64,000 nt of DNA from Pseudomonas asuensis (GCF_014646755.1 NZ_BMNW01000003.1:496001-560000); one strand, 5' to 3'. Shown: positions 15,354-24,696, counted from the first letter of the stretch. The notes: generated by a model not told the origin, from the sequence alone. Program-made: numbers and translations.

Positions 15354-15824
15354 TCAACCAAAGGCGTTGAGCCGGGCCGATGCGACAATCACTACGCTGA
15401 TTCCGAGCAAAAGATTAAAACCTGCCAGTGTGCGAATTTGTTTTAATACTTGCGCGGCTGCTAGCCAATCCTGCCCGGATACGCTTCGTCTGAGTTGGGG
15501 CAGTTGAATAGCGTGTATCTTTAGAAAAAGCGCCACCATGGCCAGGTATAATCCCATCATTATCTGGATATAACGGGGCGCGGTTTCAAAGCCATTGAAA
15601 TTGAGATGAAGAATCCCAATTCCTGTCACCGGCAGCGTAATCACAGCACCCCATACCCAGCGAAAGAAGCGTGGAAATAACGCATTCCAGAAGCGGATAC
15701 GGGTAGGGGTATCCAGCGTTGCTGCAACCACAGGGTGCAGGATGACCCAGGCAAAAAAGAGGCTGCCTACCCAGAGCACGGCAGCAAGAACATGGATGGT
15801 ATAAAGCCAGGTAGAGGGTGTCAT
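15354..15824 (-). CDS. CopD-family four-helix membrane protein
   Basis: This 156-aa inner-membrane protein has four predicted helices (about 6-27, 44-70, 78-100, 128-150). The N-terminal HVLAAVLWVGSLFFA matches the CopD/haem-binding-like family, in which the His in helix 1 is conserved. The copper link of CopD proper is not supported here because there is no CopC neighbour. The gene converges on the DUF1145 gene with a 1-base gap and is divergent from dinG. Confidence 0.75.
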   Translation of the reverse strand: MTPSTWLYTIHVLAAVLWVGSLFFAWVILHPVVAATLDTPTRIRFWNALFPRFFRWVWGAVITLPVTGIGILHLNFNGFETAPRYIQIMMGLYLAMVALFLKIHAIQLPQLRRSVSGQDWLAAAQVLKQIRTLAGFNLLLGISVVIVASARLNAFG

Positions 15825-15914
15825 TCAAGCATTCCTGATAAATTGGTGCCGAAATCAGACGATACGTTCGGTGTCGGTGCAAAGGCGCGTTATCATAGCG
15901 CTCCCGCTCAACTA

Positions 15915-15930
15915 CTGATATTTTATACAG
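15915..15930 (+). promoter_or_regulatory. LexA (SOS) box of dinG
   Basis: CTGATATTTTATACAG fits the CTG-N10-CAG SOS box with an AT-rich core. It lies 75 bases upstream of the dinG start codon in the divergent region. dinG is LexA-controlled in E. coli, so DNA-damage induction is expected here. Confidence 0.85.
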
Positions 15931-16004
15931 TCCTGTGTGTCTGATAGGCCGCCTACCCGTGGCGCCTGCCGGAAGCGTATGACGCTTCCCTGTCGAGGAA
16001 CCCA

Positions 16005-18149
16005 ATGCTTAGTGCCGAACTCAAGTCCCAGATCCAGGGGGCTTACACCCGCTTTCTCGAAGCCAAGTCGCTCAAGCCGCGCTATGGTCAGCGGCTCATG
16101 ATTGCCGAGACGGCCAAAGGGCTCGGCGCGATCAAGCAGGATGACGAAGGGCGCCGCGTTGGCGATCCTGCCGTCGTAGCCGTAGAGGCCGGAACCGGTA
16201 CCGGCAAGACGGTTGCCTATAGCCTGGCTGCTATTCCTGCAGCCAAGGCGGCTGGCAAGCGTCTGGTCATCGCGACAGCAACGGTGGCACTGCAGGAGCA
16301 GATCGTTAACAAGGATCTTCCAGATATCCTGCGTAACAGTGGCCTGTCATTCAATTTTGCATTGGCAAAGGGGCGAGGGCGCTACTTGTGCCTATCGCGT
16401 CTGGATCTCATGTTGCAGGAAAGTGAGGCCCAAAATACTACGGCTCAGCTTTTTGCCGACGATGGTTTCACCATTGATGTCGATGAAGCAGGCCAGAAGT
16501 TATTCACAAAAATGATCGATCGCCTGGCTGGCAACCGTTGGGACGGTGACCGCGATAGCTGGCCTGAAGCCATTGACGATCAACACTGGTCACGTATTAC
16601 CACTGATCATACCCAGTGCACCAACCGACACTGCCCGAATTTTCAGCAATGCGCTTTTTTTCGGGCCCGTGAAGGCATGACCAAGGTCGACGTGATCGTT
16701 ACCAACCATGATCTGGTACTGGCTGATCTTGCCCTGGGTGGCGGAGCGATCCTGCCTGACCCGCGCGATACTATTTATGTATTTGACGAAGGCCATCACC
16801 TGCCAGACAAGGCGATTAATCATTTCGCCCACTTTACTCGTCTGCGCTCTACAGCCGAGTGGCTTGAGCAAATTGCCAAGAACCTGACCAAACTGTTGGC
16901 TCAGCATCCGTTACCGGGTGAGTTGGGACGGTTGGTAGAGCAAGTGCCCGAGCTGGCCAGACAGATCCGTACCCAGCAGCAATTCATGTTTACCGCCTGT
17001 GAGCAGCTGGCAGATTTCCGTGCGGGCGAGGACATGGAAGGGCGTGATCGGCCCCGTCATCGCTTCACTGGCGGCCTCGTCCCGGCGGATTTACGTGAGA
17101 TGGGAACAGAACTCAAGAAAGGGTTCGCCCAGCTATCCGATCTGTTTACGCGCCTGACGGACCTCCTGAAAGAGGCCATGGATGGCGAGAAAAGCATCGG
17201 TGTTGCCAGCTATCAGGCAGAAGAGTGGTATCCACTGTTTGGTAGCCTCTTGGCGCGTTCCCAAGGCAACTGGGAGTTGTGGACGGCCTTCACGCTGGAG
17301 GACCCGACCGACTCACCGCCAATGGCACGTTGGCTGACGTTAGTGGAGTCCGGCGCGTTCCATGACATCGAGGTCAATGCAAGCCCCATTCTGGCCGCAG
17401 AAACGCTACGCCGCACGTTGTGGAATGTGGCTTACGGGGCGCTGGTAACATCAGCCACCTTGACCGCGCTAGGAACGTTTGATCGTTTTCGGATGCGTGC
17501 AGGTCTGCCGCAAAGCGCTACCACTGCCATTGTGCCCAGCCCCTTCAAGTATGCTGAGGCAGGACTGCTGCGTGTACCCAACCTGCAAGCGGACCCAAGA
17601 GATTCTGCCGCTCACACGGCTGCTATCGTGCGAGAGCTGCCTGATATGCTGGAGGGCGCCAAGGGCGCGCTGGTGCTGTTCTCTTCCCGGCGGCAGATGC
17701 AGGATGTCTTCGATGGGTTAGAGCGCGAATGGCGCCGTCGGGTCCTGATCCAAGGCAATCTGTCCAAACAGGAAACCTTGAACAAACACCGCTCTCGTGT
17801 AGACGGTGGCGAGCCCAGTGTACTGTTTGGCTTGGCCAGTTTTGCCGAAGGGGTCGATCTGCCGGGGGCTTACTGTGAGCACGTCGTGATTGCCAAGATT
17901 CCCTTTGCCGTACCGGATGATCCTGTTGAGGCTGCCCTGGCCGAGTGGATTGAAGCCCGCGGCGGTAATCCATTCATGGAGATCGCCGTGCCTGATGCTT
18001 CGCTGCGCCTGATTCAGGCCTGCGGGCGTCTACTGCGGACCGAGTCAGACAGCGGCACAATCAGTCTGCTGGACCGCCGCGTAGTTACGCAGCGCTATGG
18101 AAAGGCCATCTTGAGTACCTTGCCGCCATTTCGTTTGGAAGTGCAGTAG
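16005..18149 (+). CDS. dinG: DinG, Fe-S ATP-dependent DNA helicase
   Basis: This 714-aa superfamily-2 helicase is of the XPD/DinG type, a 5'-3' helicase acting on D-loops, R-loops and damaged forks. Walker A is EAGTGTGKT (61-69) and Walker B is FDEGHH (260-265). The four cluster cysteines Cys129, Cys205, Cys210 and Cys216 have the spacing of the E. coli 4Fe-4S cluster. Late motifs are SATL (near 484), FGLASFAEGVDLPG (near 606-619) and QACGRLLRTESD (near 671-682). The LexA box upstream predicts SOS induction. Confidence 0.96.
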   Translation: MLSAELKSQIQGAYTRFLEAKSLKPRYGQRLMIAETAKGLGAIKQDDEGRRVGDPAVVAVEAGTGTGKTVAYSLAAIPAAKAAGKRLVIATATVALQEQIVNKDLPDILRNSGLSFNFALAKGRGRYLCLSRLDLMLQESEAQNTTAQLFADDGFTIDVDEAGQKLFTKMIDRLAGNRWDGDRDSWPEAIDDQHWSRITTDHTQCTNRHCPNFQQCAFFRAREGMTKVDVIVTNHDLVLADLALGGGAILPDPRDTIYVFDEGHHLPDKAINHFAHFTRLRSTAEWLEQIAKNLTKLLAQHPLPGELGRLVEQVPELARQIRTQQQFMFTACEQLADFRAGEDMEGRDRPRHRFTGGLVPADLREMGTELKKGFAQLSDLFTRLTDLLKEAMDGEKSIGVASYQAEEWYPLFGSLLARSQGNWELWTAFTLEDPTDSPPMARWLTLVESGAFHDIEVNASPILAAETLRRTLWNVAYGALVTSATLTALGTFDRFRMRAGLPQSATTAIVPSPFKYAEAGLLRVPNLQADPRDSAAHTAAIVRELPDMLEGAKGALVLFSSRRQMQDVFDGLEREWRRRVLIQGNLSKQETLNKHRSRVDGGEPSVLFGLASFAEGVDLPGAYCEHVVIAKIPFAVPDDPVEAALAEWIEARGGNPFMEIAVPDASLRLIQACGRLLRTESDSGTISLLDRRVVTQRYGKAILSTLPPFRLEVQ

Positions 18150-18206
18150 CTGAGCCTCTCCTCATCAGTATGAGATACTCAATCCAATCACGATGAGGAG
18201 ACAGTT

Positions 18207-19364
18207 GTGCAGACCCGAGGTTATTTCGATCTGGCCTTCGAGACAGTCAAGGACCGCTTCTGTGCGTTGTTCGATGAGCCTGGGCGAGGCGTACATACCC
18301 GCGGTGCAGCCTTGTGTGTTCAGGTAGACGGCGAAACTGTCCTTGACCTCTGGGCCGGTACGGCAGACAAGGATGCGCAGAGTGCCTGGCAGACCGACAC
18401 GGTATTGAATCTGTTTTCCTGTACCAAGGCATTTACCGCCGTGGCTGCCATGCAGCTGGTTCAGGAAGGCAAGCTTGAGTTGGATAGGCCTGTACAGCAC
18501 TACTGGCCGGAATTCGCTGCAGCAGGCAAGGGTGCTATTACCGTGCGGCAGTTACTCTGCCATCAGGCAGGACTTCCTGCGCTGCATGCCCCATTACCTG
18601 CTAATGCCCTCTACGAATGGGACACCATGACGGCTGCCTTGGCGGCAGAGACGCCCTGGTGGGTGCCGGGCGAGACACATGGCTATTCACCTATGACCTA
18701 TGGCTGGCTAATAGGTGAGCTAATCCGCCGTATTGATGGCCGCTCGCCAGGAGAGGCTATTGTTTCCCGAACAGCCAAACCGCTTGATCTGGATTTTTAT
18801 ATTGGCCTGCCGGAAAGCGAAGAATATCGAGTTGCCCATATCGCTCGAGGCAAGGGTGATATGGGGGATGCAGCTGCCCAACGGCTTCTGAAAGCTACTA
18901 TGACAGACCCGCAGGCCCTGAGCACTCGTGCGTTTGCCAATCCGCCGGGTATTCTCACCAGCACCAATAAACCAGAGTGGCGCCGTTTCGAGCAGCCAGC
19001 GGCCAACGGACATGGTAATGCGCGTTCACTGGCAGGATTTTATACAGGATTGCTCAATGGCCGTTTATTGGACCAGGGACTCCTACAACAAATGCTCAAG
19101 GAACACAGCCGAGGTGATGACAGGACGTTGATGACTTCGACACGTTTTGGTCTGGGATTCATGCTGGATCAGCCTGAGCACGTTAATGCTACTTACGGAC
19201 TGGGTGCGCAAGCGTTTGGTCATCCTGGTGCTGGCGGATCAATCGGATTCGCTGATCCTGAGCGAAAGGTGGCGTTTGGTTTTGCCACCAATACATTAGG
19301 TCCTTATATTCTCATGGACCCACGGGCGCAGCAGCTGGCGGAAGCCGTAGGGCAGTGCCTTTGA
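18207..19364 (+). CDS. Beta-lactamase-fold serine esterase (EstB-like)
   Basis: This 385-aa serine hydrolase of the class C beta-lactamase/EstB family contains the SxxK motif SCTK (Ser71, Lys74), a Tyr motif around HGYSPMTYGWLI (about 153-164), and a late HPGAGGSIGFAD segment replacing KTG. These features fit an esterase or peptidase rather than a beta-lactamase. There is no signal peptide, so it should be cytoplasmic. It starts with GTG; GAGGAG lies 7 bases upstream. Physiological substrate is unknown. It follows dinG at 57 bases. Confidence 0.85.
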   Translation: MQTRGYFDLAFETVKDRFCALFDEPGRGVHTRGAALCVQVDGETVLDLWAGTADKDAQSAWQTDTVLNLFSCTKAFTAVAAMQLVQEGKLELDRPVQHYWPEFAAAGKGAITVRQLLCHQAGLPALHAPLPANALYEWDTMTAALAAETPWWVPGETHGYSPMTYGWLIGELIRRIDGRSPGEAIVSRTAKPLDLDFYIGLPESEEYRVAHIARGKGDMGDAAAQRLLKATMTDPQALSTRAFANPPGILTSTNKPEWRRFEQPAANGHGNARSLAGFYTGLLNGRLLDQGLLQQMLKEHSRGDDRTLMTSTRFGLGFMLDQPEHVNATYGLGAQAFGHPGAGGSIGFADPERKVAFGFATNTLGPYILMDPRAQQLAEAVGQCL

Positions 19365-19379
19365 TAAGAGCGCGAACCG

Positions 19380-19412
19380 AAGTGGCCGGCATGGAGCTAA
19401 AGGCCACTTGGT
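19380..19412 (+). terminator. Terminator after the esterase gene
   Basis: An 8-bp perfect stem (19380-19387 with 19402-19409) lies 15 bases after the esterase stop, in front of the convergent FNT gene. The run after it (GGTTATTT) is a weak U tract. Confidence 0.6.
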
Positions 19413-19429
19413 TATTTCAACTCAAATCA

Positions 19430-20287
19430 TCAGTCATTAACGGCTTTTAAGGCAGGGGCCGCTGGCGCAAGGTCCGCCTGGGTTTTGTGCAGCGCTAACT
19501 CCAGGTCAGCTGTCACCTGTGCAGGCGCGGGGCGATACGCCAGGAAATAAGCCAGCCCTACAAAACCGGCACCGCCCACAGCATTGCCCAGGAACACGGC
19601 TACCAGATTGGGCAGGCACTGCGCCCATGTAGCCTGGCCTGCAAAAATAGCAGCCGGAATAATGAACATATTGGCAACAACGTGTTGAAAACCGATGGCA
19701 ACAAACGCCATGACAGGAAACCACATGCCAACAACCTTACCCACAACATCCTTGCTGGCAAAAGCGATCCAGACGCCCAGGCAAACGAGCCAGTTGCAGC
19801 CGACACCGGAAACAAACGCGTGAAAGAAGTCTGCATTGATCTTCGCATGCGCAATGGCAACAGTTTTATCCAGAAAAACGCCTTCGGTCAGGCCCAGTAC
19901 ATGGCCAAAGAAATAGGCTACGGCAACGCTGCCAATGAGGTTGGCGAAAGTAACCCAGACCCAGTTGCGAATCACTCCAGCTGTACGGATAGCACCTGCG
20001 AAACGTGCCATTGGCAATAGCAGCATATTACCCGTCAGCAGCTCACCGCCTGCCAACACCGTCATGATCAGACCGACCGGGAAAACGGCCGCGCCGATGA
20101 ACCCCGCAAACGTGCCCCATTCAGCAGGCATGGTGCCAATCACATGAATATCGAGAAGAAAACCAGTAGCAATAAAAGCGCCGGCCATAACGCCAAGGAT
20201 GAGCAGGGTAAAGACAGAAAGCCTATTTTTGGCAATACCAGCCTGTATCGCCAGTGTTGCGATTTCTTTAGGTGTATTTATAGACAT
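19430..20287 (-). CDS. Formate/nitrite transporter (FNT) family channel
   Basis: This approximately 285-aa pentameric-type anion channel has six helices. FNT hallmarks are GGELLTGNMLLLPMARFAG, NWLVCLGVWIAFASKD and FQHVVANMF, where the His lines the pore and protonates the substrate. The preceding residue is Gln rather than the Glu of E. coli FocA. The substrate (formate, nitrite, acetate or other small acids) cannot be fixed by sequence. Start is uncertain: ATG 20287 gives MSINTPKEIA, the usual family beginning, but has no clear ribosome site; an in-frame TTG at 20350 is possible. There is no formate or nitrite gene beside it, only the esterase and an OmpA lipoprotein. Confidence 0.85.
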   Translation of the reverse strand: MSINTPKEIATLAIQAGIAKNRLSVFTLLILGVMAGAFIATGFLLDIHVIGTMPAEWGTFAGFIGAAVFPVGLIMTVLAGGELLTGNMLLLPMARFAGAIRTAGVIRNWVWVTFANLIGSVAVAYFFGHVLGLTEGVFLDKTVAIAHAKINADFFHAFVSGVGCNWLVCLGVWIAFASKDVVGKVVGMWFPVMAFVAIGFQHVVANMFIIPAAIFAGQATWAQCLPNLVAVFLGNAVGGAGFVGLAYFLAYRPAPAQVTADLELALHKTQADLAPAAPALKAVND

Positions 20288-20442
20288 AAGTGTACGCAAG
20301 GGAGGACAAATTGACGCGCCCAGCGTAGTGATGGCCAGTGCTAATTTCAATAGCTTGCTATCTATCGTTTGATAAGCCCTGTCTATGACGTGTTACTCTT
20401 ACCGATCTCGCCTAAACCGACCCTATGTCTTGTCTTTTGCTT

Positions 20443-20541
20443 AACCGCCTGTCGGTTGATACAAAAGGACAACGTAGAACTCTTGCGAAATAGTCAGTTA
20501 AAGACACAATCTAAGAAACCACTTTAACTTCGCCTGTCGGT
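20443..20541. repeat. Direct repeat CGCCTGTCGGT, first copy in a dyad
   Basis: The 11-mer CGCCTGTCGGT occurs at 20446-20456 and 20531-20541 between the divergent FNT and OmpA-lipoprotein genes. The first copy is centred in AACCG-N5-CGGTT (20443-20457). It could be a shared operator; no regulator is known. Confidence 0.3.
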
Positions 20542-20580
20542 GCCGATTCGGCGGGCTTGCGCCTGATGGGATAAAAACGC

Positions 20581-21297
20581 ATGAAGCTGCTCAAGACTAC
20601 TACTGTCGTTCTCTGCATGAGCGTTTCCGCTTGCAGTTATTTTCACAAGGAAAGCGATGTTACTGCTGCCAAGGAACCGGTTCCTCTGGCAAAGACAAAG
20701 GTAGAATCGCAAAGCAATGTCGACGCCCAGGCGAAAACAGAGGACGGTCATTGGTGGTGGCCGTTCGGAAAAGGCGACAAGACTGTAACCGAGGCAAAGG
20801 TTCAAGCGAAAGTCCCGGAAATTACAGTCAGCAAAGAGTGGCTTGATCAGCACGAAAAAACGATTCGTGAAGCCATTTCTGGTAGCAAGATGCAAATGGA
20901 GCGTCGGGAGGACGGCCTGGTACTGATTGCCAACGTAGATGATTCCTTCAACCCAGATCGCGCTGAGATGCTTCTTCCTTCCATGCTGGGCCCGTTAGGG
21001 CGTACGGCCAAGCTGGTCAGCAAGGATGATGAGAGCGCTGTTATTGTGCTTGGCCATACCGATAGTACCGGCACCAAGCCTATCAATGATCAGCTCAGTT
21101 TAGGGCGTGCGAAGGCAGTCGCCTCCATTTTCCGTTTGAGCGGCCTCGGCGGCAGCCGCCTTGTCGTTCGCGGCCTAAGCGATACCCAGCCGCGGGCTGC
21201 AAACGATAATGCCGAAGGGCGCGCTCAGAACCGTCGTGTCGAAGTTCTGATCCAGCCACGTACGGTTGTGCTGGCCTCTCTGCAAAGCCAGCGCTGA
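20581..21297 (+). CDS. OmpA-family lipoprotein (second)
   Basis: This 238-aa protein has a lipobox VSAC with Cys18, a charged linker containing GHWWWPFGKGDK (about 56-67) and a C-terminal OmpA-like domain. The domain contains VLGHTDSTGTKPINDQLSLGRA and ANDNAEGRAQNRRVEVLI, including the Asp/Arg peptidoglycan-anchoring residues. It is likely in the outer membrane, bound to the cell wall. It sits directly upstream of pdxH, as I recall in P. aeruginosa, with a hairpin between them. The start lacks a strong Shine-Dalgarno sequence. Confidence 0.87.
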   Translation: MKLLKTTTVVLCMSVSACSYFHKESDVTAAKEPVPLAKTKVESQSNVDAQAKTEDGHWWWPFGKGDKTVTEAKVQAKVPEITVSKEWLDQHEKTIREAISGSKMQMERREDGLVLIANVDDSFNPDRAEMLLPSMLGPLGRTAKLVSKDDESAVIVLGHTDSTGTKPINDQLSLGRAKAVASIFRLSGLGGSRLVVRGLSDTQPRAANDNAEGRAQNRRVEVLIQPRTVVLASLQSQR

Positions 21298-21305
21298 GTC
21301 ATTAA

Positions 21306-21335
21306 AGCATCCGAAACCCGAAAGTTTCGGATGCT
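21306..21335 (+). terminator. Hairpin after the OmpA-lipoprotein gene
   Basis: A perfect 12-bp stem (21306-21317 with 21324-21335) with a 6-nt loop starts 9 bases beyond the stop codon. No T tract follows, so termination may be partial or the hairpin may protect the 3' end. Confidence 0.6.
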
Positions 21336-21420
21336 AACTCGCCATATACCCGGCATGGGTCATGCAACCTGGCGCCTGACTGGGTAAGCTGTAAGTTCCA
21401 TTCCCAATCAGGAGCTTGCC

Positions 21421-22068
21421 ATGACCCAGACGCTGGCTGACATGCGTCGTGATTACACCCGCGACGGACTAACCGAAGCGCAGGCCCCGGCCGAACCATT
21501 TGCGTTGTTCGGTCAGTGGTTTGAGGACGCCGTTAAAACCGAGCAACCCCCGGTAGAGGCCAATGCCATGGTGCTGGCGACTGTCGATGCCGGGCAACAG
21601 CCACATTGCCGTGTGCTCCTGCTCAAGGGTGTCGATGCCAGGGGCTTTGTGTTCTACACCAATTATGACAGCGCCAAAGGACAGCAACTCGTCGAGCAGC
21701 CCAAGGCCGCAATGACCTTTTTCTGGCCCACATTAGAGCGTCAGGTACGGATTGAAGGCGTAGTCGAGCGCGTAAGTTCTGAGGAGTCCGACGCCTACTA
21801 CCGCGTCCGGCCACTGGGAAGTCGATTGGGCGCCTGGGCTTCACCGCAAAGCCAGGCGATTGATGGACGGGAAGCACTCGAGGCGAGAGTAGCTGAGGTC
21901 CAGGCACGCTTTGCCCATGAAGAGCCACCGCGCCCACCACACTGGGGGGGATACCGGCTGGTTCCTGAGCGGATTGAATTCTGGCAGGGCCGCTCCAGCC
22001 GCTTGCATGATCGGCTTGACTACCGTCGTGAAGGAGAGGGCTGGAAACGCCAGCGTCTGGCTCCATAA
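21421..22068 (+). CDS. pdxH: Pyridoxamine 5'-phosphate oxidase
   Basis: This 215-aa FMN enzyme oxidises pyridoxine or pyridoxamine 5'-phosphate to pyridoxal 5'-phosphate, the last step of vitamin B6 synthesis and salvage. Recognisable segments are [27 protein letters not shown] (N-terminal FMN/PLP core, about 46-72), [23 protein letters not shown] and the C-terminal [16 protein letters not shown], which holds the PLP-site His and Arg residues. Length is normal for the family, and the protein is a cytoplasmic homodimer. It is followed 29 bases later by the CdaR-type regulator gene. Confidence 0.96.
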   Translation: MTQTLADMRRDYTRDGLTEAQAPAEPFALFGQWFEDAVKTEQPPVEANAMVLATVDAGQQPHCRVLLLKGVDARGFVFYTNYDSAKGQQLVEQPKAAMTFFWPTLERQVRIEGVVERVSSEESDAYYRVRPLGSRLGAWASPQSQAIDGREALEARVAEVQARFAHEEPPRPPHWGGYRLVPERIEFWQGRSSRLHDRLDYRREGEGWKRQRLAP

Positions 22069-22097
22069 ACCGCTGCTCCGATCAGGAAGGGATTGCC

Positions 22098-23201
22098 GTG
22101 ATTGAACTTGATTCAACCCTTGCGCAACACATCGTGGATCGCTCCATGGCAATCCTTCCCTATAACATCAATGTGATGGATGCCCAGGGTATGATTATCG
22201 GTAGCGGTGATCCGCTGCGATTGCATACCCGCCATGAAGGTGCCCAACTCGTACTGGCCAACAGTCGAGTCGTCGAGATCGATGAGCAGGCAGCCTCCTG
22301 TCTGCGTGGGGTGAGGCCCGGCGTGAATGTGCCATTGCTCTATGCCGAACGGCTAATTGGGGTGCTTGGTATCACGGGTACGCCAGAGGTTGTCAGACCG
22401 TATGCCGAACTGGTTCGGATGGCTGCTGAAATGCTGGTGGAACAGCGGCAGTCCCATATGGAGCGCCATTGGCAGCGGCATCGGCTGGATAATTGGATCG
22501 GACAGTTACTAGACCCTTCGGTAGGCCTGAATACGCTCTCTGTAGAGGCTGAACGACAGCAGGTGCCACTAAGTTGGCCGCGTCAGGTGTGTTTCATCGA
22601 GTTGGATGAAGCCTCTGACTCCAGATCGGCCAAGGCACTCAGCGCCATGCTATCGGCTAATCTGGAAAGTTTCTGTGCCCCGGTTGGTATGCAGGAATGG
22701 TTCTGGTGCCGTCCGTTCGGGCGCCCCCATGAAGAGCAGGCCTGGCTTGATCAGGCAAAGGCCAAGGGGCTAAACGTACTGCGTTTTACAGCGTCCGGCC
22801 CGCTGGAGTGTTTGGCTGATCTGCGAGAGGCCTGCCAGTCGCTGCGCCTGTTGCAAGCTTATGCCCGGGCCTGCTTGCCTACCGTGCGCTTGCTTAAACT
22901 GGATGAGCACCGCCTTACAGCTCTGCTCTATAGCCAAAGGCAAAGCTGGCTTCTCCAGGGCTGGCTCGAACCGCTTAAACGGCTGTTTGCACAAGATGAA
23001 AATGGCGTTTTGCGAGGGACCTTGCAGGCTTGGTGCGAGCATCACGGACAGGCTTCGGCTTGTGCCGCCTCCTTAAATATCCATCGAAACACTCTACGTT
23101 ATCGCCTTGAACGCATCTGTGAGTTGACTGGCCTTAGTCACGATATGCTGGGGCAGTGGTTGTATCTATCGCTGGGAATCAGTCTTTTAGACTGCACCTG
23201 A
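22098..23201 (+). CDS. cdaR: CdaR-type sugar-diacid-sensing regulator
   Basis: This 367-aa transcription factor has an N-terminal sugar-diacid recognition domain (about 3-135; LAQHIVDRSMAILPYNINVMDAQG, RLIGVLGITG). A GGDEF-like middle region follows, then a C-terminal PucR-type helix-turn-helix (ASACAASLNIHRNTLRYRLE). In E. coli CdaR activates glucarate, galactarate and glycerate genes. Here the next genes are a gluconate-family permease and glycerate kinase, so it very probably activates this operon in response to glycerate or a related acid. It starts with GTG. Confidence 0.88.
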   Translation: MIELDSTLAQHIVDRSMAILPYNINVMDAQGMIIGSGDPLRLHTRHEGAQLVLANSRVVEIDEQAASCLRGVRPGVNVPLLYAERLIGVLGITGTPEVVRPYAELVRMAAEMLVEQRQSHMERHWQRHRLDNWIGQLLDPSVGLNTLSVEAERQQVPLSWPRQVCFIELDEASDSRSAKALSAMLSANLESFCAPVGMQEWFWCRPFGRPHEEQAWLDQAKAKGLNVLRFTASGPLECLADLREACQSLRLLQAYARACLPTVRLLKLDEHRLTALLYSQRQSWLLQGWLEPLKRLFAQDENGVLRGTLQAWCEHHGQASACAASLNIHRNTLRYRLERICELTGLSHDMLGQWLYLSLGISLLDCT

Positions 23202-23206
23202 CATTA

Positions 23207-23270
23207 TGCAATTGCACAAAATATAGCGGATAAATCAAGCTTTTTGCTGTGCATTTGTACCAAGCGTAAT
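23207..23270. promoter_or_regulatory. Possible CdaR operator upstream of the permease
   Basis: A perfect palindrome TGCAATTGCA (23207-23216) overlaps ATTGCACA (23211-23218). A nearly inverted copy, TGTGCATT, lies about 35 bases downstream, starting near 23246. Both are in the cdaR-permease gap. The link to CdaR is inference from position only. Confidence 0.35.
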
Positions 23271-23337
23271 CCTTGGAAGTGATAGCACAATAAGCTCATT
23301 CACAGTTATCCGATCACAATAACAACCGGAGCCTGTC

Positions 23338-24696
23338 ATGAGCCTCGTTTTTATCCTGGTGGCGTTGATTGCCTTTATCGTCGTAACCACTACACGCTTT
23401 AAGCTTCATCCGTTCCTGGCCTTGCTCCTGGCTGCTTTTCTAGCCGGTTTTGCCTATCAAATCCCCGTTACCGATATCACTAAAACCCTTACAACAGGCT
23501 TTGGCAATATCCTGGGGTATATCGGTATTGTTATTGTGCTGGGCACTATCATTGGTGTGATTCTGGAGCGCAGCGGCGCAGCCATTACCATGGCCGAAAC
23601 CGTAATCCGCCTACTCGGTGAGCGCTTCCCAACACTAACCTTGTCCATTATCGGCTATCTGGTCTCGATACCCGTATTCTGCGATTCCGGTTACGTCATC
23701 CTTAACTCATTGAAGAATGCCCTGGCAGCCCGGATGAAGGTCTCCTTGATCTCCATGAGTGTAGCCTTGGCGACTGGACTTTATGCCTCGCATACCTTCG
23801 TGCCACCTACACCAGGGCCGATTGCTGCAGCAGGTAACCTGGGGCTCGATGCGCGCCTGGGATTGGTTATTGGCGTTGGCCTTATCGTGTCGTTCGTAAC
23901 AGCCATGGCGGGTCTTTGGTGGGCAAACCGGTTCCTGAACAAAGACATTAAACTGGTCGATGACGGCACGCCGATACCCTCCCAGGAGGACTTCACTGCA
24001 TTACGGGAAAGCTATGGTGTTCTTCCCAGTGCCTGGCAGGCATTTGCTCCTATCTTCATTCCGATTGCACTGATCTGCCTGGGATCGGTTGCTGCTTTTC
24101 CCAGTAAGCCTTTTGGTGAAGGAGCAGTGTTGACGTTGCTGGGCTTTATTGGGCAACCCGTTCCTGCGCTCCTGGTAGGTCTGGTGCTGGCGTGTTCGTT
24201 GCTCAAGGGTGACGACAAGCGTAAGGAATTTCAGAATCATGTGGCTGAAGGCATTCTATCCGCCGCTCCTATCTTGCTTATCACCGGCGCCGGCGGGGCT
24301 TTTGGTGCGGTCTTGAAAGTAACTCCACTAGGGGATTATCTCGGGAGCACGCTCTCCGCACTGGGAATCGGTTTGTTCATGCCATTTGTAGTATCCGCTG
24401 CCCTGAAAACCGCGCAGGGTTCTACCACTGTGGCGCTGGTAACAACCTCCGCTCTGGTAGCACCGCTTCTGGGGCAGCTAGGGCTCGACAGTGAAATGGG
24501 CCGCGTATTGACTGTGATGGCTATTGGCGCGGGGGCCATGACGGTTTCTCATGCCAACGACAGCTTCTTTTGGGTTGTAACTCAATTCAGCCGCATGAGT
24601 GTGGCTACAGCGTATCGCGCCCAGACACTCGCCACTCTGATTCAAGGGCTCGCGGGTATGGCCACGGTATGGCTACTGAGTTTGTTCCTGCTGTAA
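23338..24696 (+). CDS. Gluconate:H+ symporter (GntP) family permease
   Basis: This 452-aa inner-membrane transporter of the GntP family has about 12-14 helices. Family segments include FGNILGYIGIVIVLGTIIG, PVFCDSGYVILNSL, HTFVPPTPGPIAAAGNLG, TAQGSTTVALVTTSA and SHANDSFFWVV, all highly characteristic. It probably imports glycerate or gluconate with protons. The choice of glycerate rests on glycerate kinase being the next gene. A good ribosome site (CCGGAG) precedes the start. Confidence 0.92.
   Translation: MSLVFILVALIAFIVVTTTRFKLHPFLALLLAAFLAGFAYQIPVTDITKTLTTGFGNILGYIGIVIVLGTIIGVILERSGAAITMAETVIRLLGERFPTLTLSIIGYLVSIPVFCDSGYVILNSLKNALAARMKVSLISMSVALATGLYASHTFVPPTPGPIAAAGNLGLDARLGLVIGVGLIVSFVTAMAGLWWANRFLNKDIKLVDDGTPIPSQEDFTALRESYGVLPSAWQAFAPIFIPIALICLGSVAAFPSKPFGEGAVLTLLGFIGQPVPALLVGLVLACSLLKGDDKRKEFQNHVAEGILSAAPILLITGAGGAFGAVLKVTPLGDYLGSTLSALGIGLFMPFVVSAALKTAQGSTTVALVTTSALVAPLLGQLGLDSEMGRVLTVMAIGAGAMTVSHANDSFFWVVTQFSRMSVATAYRAQTLATLIQGLAGMATVWLLSLFLL

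Noticed and set aside
20323-20337. Sigma-54-like TGGCCATCACTACGC before the FNT gene
   Set aside because: The spacing is right but only the GG and GC cores match; the -12 TT is absent and no enhancer or leader structure supports it.
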